Below, piece after piece: positions 59,924 through 64,000 of a stretch of 64,000 bases of DNA. The position numbers and the translations under genes were made by a program. This stretch comes from CBDIHH01 sp965279095 (GTDB lineage: Bacteria; Pseudomonadota; Alphaproteobacteria; Caulobacterales; Caulobacteraceae), in the NCBI GenBank assembly GCA_965279095.1, contig CBDIHH010000007.1, forward strand, positions 682,001 through 746,000, in the 5' to 3' direction. Below the pieces are notes generated by a model. The model was not told where the DNA came from. It did no database searches and was given only the letters and a program-made list of their open reading frames with translations. Numbering within the stretch: position 1 is the stretch's first letter; each line of letters begins with the position of its first letter.

Positions 59924-60763
59924 TCACGCGAACCCGAACGGGACCACCTTGTTGTCCGCGTCATGCCCGATGTCCGCCCGCCCCAGATAGGGGATTCCCC
60001 CGCGCGCGCACCACAGGCGGGCCGCCGCCTCTTCATCCATCCCGAAGTCCGGGTCGTTGTCGGGGATCAGGCTGCATCGACCCAGCATCAGGCCGCGCGC
60101 CTGGCGGACCCCGGCGTCGGCGGTGATCTGCAGCAGCAGCCGATCAATGCGGTACATCGGCTCGGACACCTCTTCCAGCATCACCACATGGCCGCTCAGG
60201 TCAGGCATCCAGGGCGTGCCCATCAGGCTGGCGAGGATGGTCATGTTGAAGGCGGCGGTGGGCGCCGCCTCGCGCGCGGCCGGCTCCAACGCCTGGACCG
60301 ATCGGTCCAGAAGCCAGGACAGGGCCCGGGCCACGGCGGCCTCGCCCCCGTCGCGGCGCAGGTCCTGGACCACAGGCCCGTGGGCGCAGCCGGCGAACCC
60401 TTGGGCGTAGAGGGCCCCGAGCAACGCCCCGCCGTCGCTGTAGCCGAGATAGGTCTTGGCGCGGGCCGCCTCGGTCAGGCGCGGCAGCGCTGCCTCGACC
60501 AGCCGGCCCGACCCATAGCCGCCGCGGGCGAACCACACCGCGCCGTACGCCGGATCGTTGGCCATCTCGACGAAGGCGTCGCCCCGCGCGGCGTCATCCC
60601 CGGCGAAATGGCCGCTCGAGGCGAAACATTGCGGATGGAAATCGAGGCGCGGGGGATTTTCAGGGTATAGGCGCAGGGCAAGCGCCTTGACCGCCTCGGC
60701 CAGGGCAGGCTCGATCCGGCTGGCCGGGGCGACCACCCCGATGGCGATGTGATCCTTGGCCAA
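59924..60763 (-). CDS. ldcA: LD-carboxypeptidase (peptidase family S66)
   Basis: 279 aa. It removes the terminal D-Ala from murein tetrapeptides in the cytosol. IGVVAPASRIEPAL starts the family; nucleophile Ser lies in ARGGYGSGRL; GYSDGGALLGALY, the Glu in VVMLEEVSEPMYRIDRLL and the His in GRADIGHDADNK complete the triad. TTG at 60763 is chosen, with GGAGG 6 bp before it. Its divergent neighbour is a Mur ligase, with AmpG elsewhere in the window. Confidence 0.92.
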   Translation of the reverse strand: MAKDHIAIGVVAPASRIEPALAEAVKALALRLYPENPPRLDFHPQCFASSGHFAGDDAARGDAFVEMANDPAYGAVWFARGGYGSGRLVEAALPRLTEAARAKTYLGYSDGGALLGALYAQGFAGCAHGPVVQDLRRDGGEAAVARALSWLLDRSVQALEPAAREAAPTAAFNMTILASLMGTPWMPDLSGHVVMLEEVSEPMYRIDRLLLQITADAGVRQARGLMLGRCSLIPDNDPDFGMDEEAAARLWCARGGIPYLGRADIGHDADNKVVPFGFA

Positions 60764-60817
60764 GCCACCCTCCGTAACGACGCCCCCACGGCTTAACGGG
60801 AACCACGATAGTGCGCG

Positions 60818-62221
60818 ATGACTAACCCGCCCGACTATTTCTTCTGCGGCATCGGCGGCAGCGGCATGGCGCCCCTGGCCCTGATCGTGAGGGCGCGCGG
60901 CGCCCATGTGGAGGGCTCCGACCGGGCCCTGGACCAGGGCCGCATCGCCCCCAAATTCGCCTTCCTGCAGGATCGCGGCATCGCCCTGCACCCGCAGGAC
61001 GGCTCCGGCGTGACCCGCGCGTCCCAGGTGCTGGTCGCCTCGGGGGCGGTGGAGGACACGGTGCCCGACGTCCAGGCCGCCCTGCGGGTGGGGGCCGCCC
61101 GCCTGTCGCGCGCCCAGCTGCTGGCCCAGCTGTTCAACGCCGCCCCCGCCGCCATCGGCGTGGCCGGCACCAGCGGCAAGTCCACCACCACCGGCATGAT
61201 CGCCTGGATCCTGCACGCCGCCGGCCGCGACCCCACGGTGATGAACGGCGCCGAGATGAAGAACTTCGTCACGCCGCAGGCCCCCTTCGCCGGGGCCCTG
61301 GTGGGCGGCGGCGACCTGTTCGTGTCGGAGGTCGACGAGAGCGACGGCTCCATCGCCCTCTACCGCCCCGACATCGCCGTGGTGAACAACATCTCGCTCG
61401 ACCACAAGTCGATGGAGGAGCTGCGCGCCCTGTTCGCCGCCTTCACCGCCAAGGCGCGGGTGGCCGTGCTCAACCTCGACAATGACGAGACCGCCGCCCT
61501 GGCGGCCCAGGGGCTCGGGGGCGCCCGCCTGACCTACAGCCTGTCCGATCCCGCCGCCGACCTGCGGGCCGAGGCGATCGTCGCAGGACCGGGGGGCGTC
61601 GACTTCACCGTCGTCGCCCGGGACGGCGGGCGGGCGGCGGTGCGCCTGCAAGTCCCCGGCCGCCACAATGTCGCCAACGCCCTGGCCGCCCTGGGGGCCG
61701 CCACCGCCGCTGGCGTCCCCCTGGCCCAGGCCGCCGAAGCCCTGGGCGGCTTCACCGGCATCCGCCGCCGCCTGGAGGTGGTGGGCGCGGCCGGCGGCGT
61801 GACGGTGATCGACGACTTCGCCCACAACCCCGACAAGATCGCCGCCACCCTGGAGACCCTGCATGCCTTCCCCGGCCGCCTGCTGGTGATGTTCCAGCCG
61901 CACGGGTTTGGCCCCCTGCGGCTGATGAAGGACGCCTTCATCGACGTCTTCGCGGAAGGGCTGGCGCCAGACGACGTGCTGCTGATGCCCGACCCCGTCT
62001 ACTACGGCGGCACGGTGGACCGCAGCGTCGGCAGCGCCGACATCGCCGCGGGCGTCGCCGCGCGCGGCCGCCGCGCCATCGCCCTGGCCGACCGCCCCGC
62101 CTGCGGTGAGGCCCTGCTCGACCTCGCCCGCCCCAGCGACCGCATCGTCATCATGGGGGCCCGCGACGACACCCTGTCGGTGTTCGCCGCCGAGCTGCTG
62201 GCGCGGCTGGGGGCGAAGTGA
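60818..62221 (+). CDS. Mur ligase, MurC/Mpl type
   Basis: 467 aa. Three Mur-ligase domains: FFCGIGGSGMAPLAL (UDP-sugar binding), AGTSGKSTTTGMIAWI (ATP loop), VSEVDESDGSIALYRPDIAVVNNISLDHKSMEEL, and GIRRRLEVVG with VIDDFAHNPDKIAATLETL. The RRLEV / DDFAHNP forms are closer to Mpl (muropeptide ligase) than the RRFE / DDYGHHP form of MurC. Divergence from ldcA, whose product is Mpl's substrate, supports recycling. A GATAGT box ends 9 bp before the ATG. Substrate remains to be shown. Confidence 0.82.
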   Translation: MTNPPDYFFCGIGGSGMAPLALIVRARGAHVEGSDRALDQGRIAPKFAFLQDRGIALHPQDGSGVTRASQVLVASGAVEDTVPDVQAALRVGAARLSRAQLLAQLFNAAPAAIGVAGTSGKSTTTGMIAWILHAAGRDPTVMNGAEMKNFVTPQAPFAGALVGGGDLFVSEVDESDGSIALYRPDIAVVNNISLDHKSMEELRALFAAFTAKARVAVLNLDNDETAALAAQGLGGARLTYSLSDPAADLRAEAIVAGPGGVDFTVVARDGGRAAVRLQVPGRHNVANALAALGAATAAGVPLAQAAEALGGFTGIRRRLEVVGAAGGVTVIDDFAHNPDKIAATLETLHAFPGRLLVMFQPHGFGPLRLMKDAFIDVFAEGLAPDDVLLMPDPVYYGGTVDRSVGSADIAAGVAARGRRAIALADRPACGEALLDLARPSDRIVIMGARDDTLSVFAAELLARLGAK

Positions 62222-62240
62222 CCCACCGCTTCACCTCTTC

Positions 62241-62361
62241 CCGTCATCCCAGGCCTTGTGCCTGGGACCCAGACGCGCGAGGGGTCCAGAGTTGAACGCG
62301 GCGCGCCGGGCATTGAAATCGCGGCGTTTCTGGGTCCTAGGCACAAGGCCTAGGATGACGG
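62241..62361. repeat. Interrupted palindrome, class CCGTCATCCCAGGCCTTG
   Basis: CCGTCATCCCAGGCCTTGTG (from 62241) pairs with CACAAGGCCTAGGATGACGG (to 62361), with further inner pairing CCTGGGACCCAG / CTGGGTCCTAGG. It fills most of the 155-bp gap between the Mur ligase and glycerate kinase, both on the plus strand. Confidence 0.92.
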
Positions 62362-62376
62362 TTGTGGGGTAGCCGC

Positions 62377-63471
62377 ATGCGCATCCTGATCGCGCCCGAC
62401 AGTTTCAAGGACGCCCTGCCCGCCGCGCGGGTCTGCGAGGCCATCGCCGCGGGGCTGGCGCGTCGCTATCCGGGCGCGGACCTGATCGCCTTTCCCCTGG
62501 CGGACGGCGGCGAGGGGACCGGCGCGGTCCTGCAGGCGCACCTGGGCCTGCGACCGGTCGAGATCGACGTGGCCGACCCGCTGATGCGGCCGATCCGCGC
62601 CGCCTACGGCCTCGCCCCGGACGCCTCGGTGGCGGTGATCGAGATGGCGCGGGCGTCGGGGCTGGAGCGGCTGGCCCCAGGCGAGCGGGACGCGCGGGCG
62701 ACCTCCACCTTCGGGACCGGCCAGCTGATCGCCGACGCGGTCGCGCGCCGGGCCCGGCGCATCGTCCTGGCCATCGGCGGCAGCGCCACCAACGACGGCG
62801 GCGTCGGCGCCGCCGCGGCCCTGGGCTGGCGTTTTCTTGACGCCGGCGGGGCGGACCTGCCCCCCATCGGCGCCAATCTCGGCGCCATCGCCCGCATCCT
62901 GGCGCCCCCCGCGCCCTTAGACGCGCAGGTGGAAGTCATCTGCGACGTGACCAACCCCCTGTGCGGGCCCCACGGCGCCGCCCAGACCTACGCCCGCCAG
63001 AAGGGCGCCGACGACGACGCCATCGCCGCCCTGGACGCCGGCCTGGCCCACCTGGACGCCCTGGTCGGCCGGCCGGGCCTGGCGCTGACCCCAGGCGCCG
63101 GCGCCGCCGGCGGCCTGGGCTTCGGAGCCATGGCCTTCCTGGACGCCCGCCTGCGTGGGGGGATCGACCTGGTCATGGACCTGACCGGCTTCGACGCGGC
63201 GCTCAAGGGCGTCGATCTGGTGGTCACCGGCGAGGGCCGGCTCGACGGCCAGACCCTGCAGGGCAAGCTGATCGCCGGCGTCTGCGCCCGGTCGGGCGCG
63301 GCGGGGGTCCCGGTGATCGCCCTGTGCGGCGACATCACGGCGACCGATGACCAGCTGCGCGCCATCGGCCTGTCCGCCGCCTACGACATCAACCCGGTGA
63401 AACGCCCCCTCTCCGAACTGCTCGCGAGCGCCGCCGCCGCCCTCGAGCGCACCGCGGCCGCCCTGCCCTGA
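62377..63471 (+). CDS. glxK: Glycerate kinase
   Basis: 364 aa, glycerate kinase type 1 (GarK/GlxK). ILIAPDSFKDALPA, FPLADGGEGTG, FGTGQLIADAV, IGGSATNDGGVG and GEGRLDGQTLQGK are conserved. It phosphorylates D-glycerate with ATP, feeding lower glycolysis. ATG 62377 follows GGGGT. It begins 16 bp after the palindrome; the next 130 bp before the partial minus-strand gene has no credible gene or strong terminator. Confidence 0.93.
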   Translation: MRILIAPDSFKDALPAARVCEAIAAGLARRYPGADLIAFPLADGGEGTGAVLQAHLGLRPVEIDVADPLMRPIRAAYGLAPDASVAVIEMARASGLERLAPGERDARATSTFGTGQLIADAVARRARRIVLAIGGSATNDGGVGAAAALGWRFLDAGGADLPPIGANLGAIARILAPPAPLDAQVEVICDVTNPLCGPHGAAQTYARQKGADDDAIAALDAGLAHLDALVGRPGLALTPGAGAAGGLGFGAMAFLDARLRGGIDLVMDLTGFDAALKGVDLVVTGEGRLDGQTLQGKLIAGVCARSGAAGVPVIALCGDITATDDQLRAIGLSAAYDINPVKRPLSELLASAAAALERTAAALP

Positions 63472-63601
63472 GGCCCCGCCCCGATCCTTTCGAAAGCGTC
63501 CCGCGCCGCAAGGCGGGCCTTTCGCTCGCCGTCGCGAGGCGTCCACAGCCTCCATCACGGACATTGGTTCGCTAGTGATAGACGGGCGGACGCCCGCCAA
63601 C

Positions 63602-64000
63602 TCACGACTTGCGTTCGGACGACCAGGGAAAATTTATGTATTGGTCGCGGCTATCGAAGCAAATATTCCCATACATCCTCAAATAGGAATTGCGGCGCGC
63701 CGGGTCGGCATAAACGGACCTCGGGTCCGCGACGTCGCGCTCATATTGGCCGATATTGGCGATCGTCAGAGCTTTAGGAAGGATGTCCATCGCCTGAGGC
63801 ACGGTCTTCCCATCCAGCCAGTCGGAAGCGAAGCGCCCCATGGCGTAACCGAAAATGGGGGATGCCAAGCTGATGCTGGCCTTGTAGGGGCTACCCGCCC
63901 TCTTCAGCTCCGCGACAGCCTCACGCTCTCCGTCAATGCCTCCAAGAAACTGGTTGGCTCGCGCCTTACGGGCTTCGCGCAATGCGTCCAGCGCACCAAG
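63602..64000 (-). CDS. Sugar ABC transporter substrate-binding protein (C-terminal part)
   Basis: The frame is open to the right edge; 132 residues are visible and the start is outside. ALDALREARKARANQFLGGIDG, REAVAELKRAGSPYKASISLASP and GYAMGRFASDWLDGKTVPQAMDIL resemble the C-terminal half of periplasmic-binding-protein-4 sugar binders (ribose type). GC content is visibly lower than all neighbours and codons such as ATA, AAA and TTT are used, which suggests acquisition by transfer. The 10 C-terminal residues are polar. Full function needs the next window. Confidence 0.6.
   Translation of the reverse strand, partial: LGALDALREARKARANQFLGGIDGEREAVAELKRAGSPYKASISLASPIFGYAMGRFASDWLDGKTVPQAMDILPKALTIANIGQYERDVADPRSVYADPARRNSYLRMYGNICFDSRDQYINFPWSSERKS

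Overview
The window is about 64 kb of GC-rich (roughly 70%) bacterial chromosome. Gene order and protein character suggest an alphaproteobacterium of the Caulobacteraceae (Phenylobacterium/Caulobacter-like); this is inference from family resemblance, not from a 16S gene. Pointers are a FAD-free F1 operon with a very short epsilon subunit, NodT/RND efflux, Entner-Doudoroff genes, an rpmH-rnpA-yidC-engB block, and many GTG/TTG starts. No rRNA, tRNA, CRISPR array, prophage or insertion sequence was seen. Coding density is high and neighbouring genes often overlap by ATGA or TGATG.

Layout. 1-7.2 kb: end of a metallopeptidase gene, a class A penicillin-binding protein, an FkbM-type methyltransferase, a 620-bp tandem repeat block, a hybrid histidine kinase and an AmpG-like permease. 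7.3-14.5 kb: malic enzyme, dapB, an amidase-fold protein without its nucleophile, coaBC-dut and a lipoprotein with a toxin-like domain. 14.6-19.4 kb: atpHAGDC. 19.6-30.5 kb: terC, fmt-truA, dapE, a cupin, and the long leftward run rpmH-rnpA-yidC-engB-argB-HAD phosphatase-dapD. 30.5-38.4 kb: a TetR operon diverging from a tripartite RND efflux operon, with a clear palindromic operator between them. 38.4-43 kb: pyk, dgoK, dgoA and a malonyl-CoA-synthetase-like ligase. 43-55 kb: a molybdenum island (modBC, moeA, moaCBEDA, xdhC, mocA and a three-subunit Paoa/b/c-like aldehyde oxidoreductase). 55-63.5 kb: zwf, edd, an MFS transporter, a divergent LD-carboxypeptidase/Mur-ligase pair and glycerate kinase. 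The right edge holds part of a sugar-binding protein gene with visibly lower GC.

How the genes work together. Lysine/peptidoglycan genes (dapB, dapD, dapE), a PBP, AmpG, LD-carboxypeptidase and a Mur ligase give a wall synthesis and recycling theme spread over the window. zwf-edd, dgoK-dgoA, pyk, glycerate kinase and malic enzyme form a sugar-acid to pyruvate theme. The molybdenum island holds uptake, cofactor synthesis, cytidylylation, insertion and the client enzyme together.

The most unusual non-coding feature is a set of at least thirteen long interrupted palindromes of several sequence classes, one about every 5 kb. They sit between genes, mostly at convergent gene ends, and one class has built a tandem ABAB array. 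Some reach into genes: one provides the AmpG stop codon and C-terminus. I found no clear defence or mobile system; these palindromes, the nucleophile-less amidase and the toxin-domain lipoprotein are the best leads.
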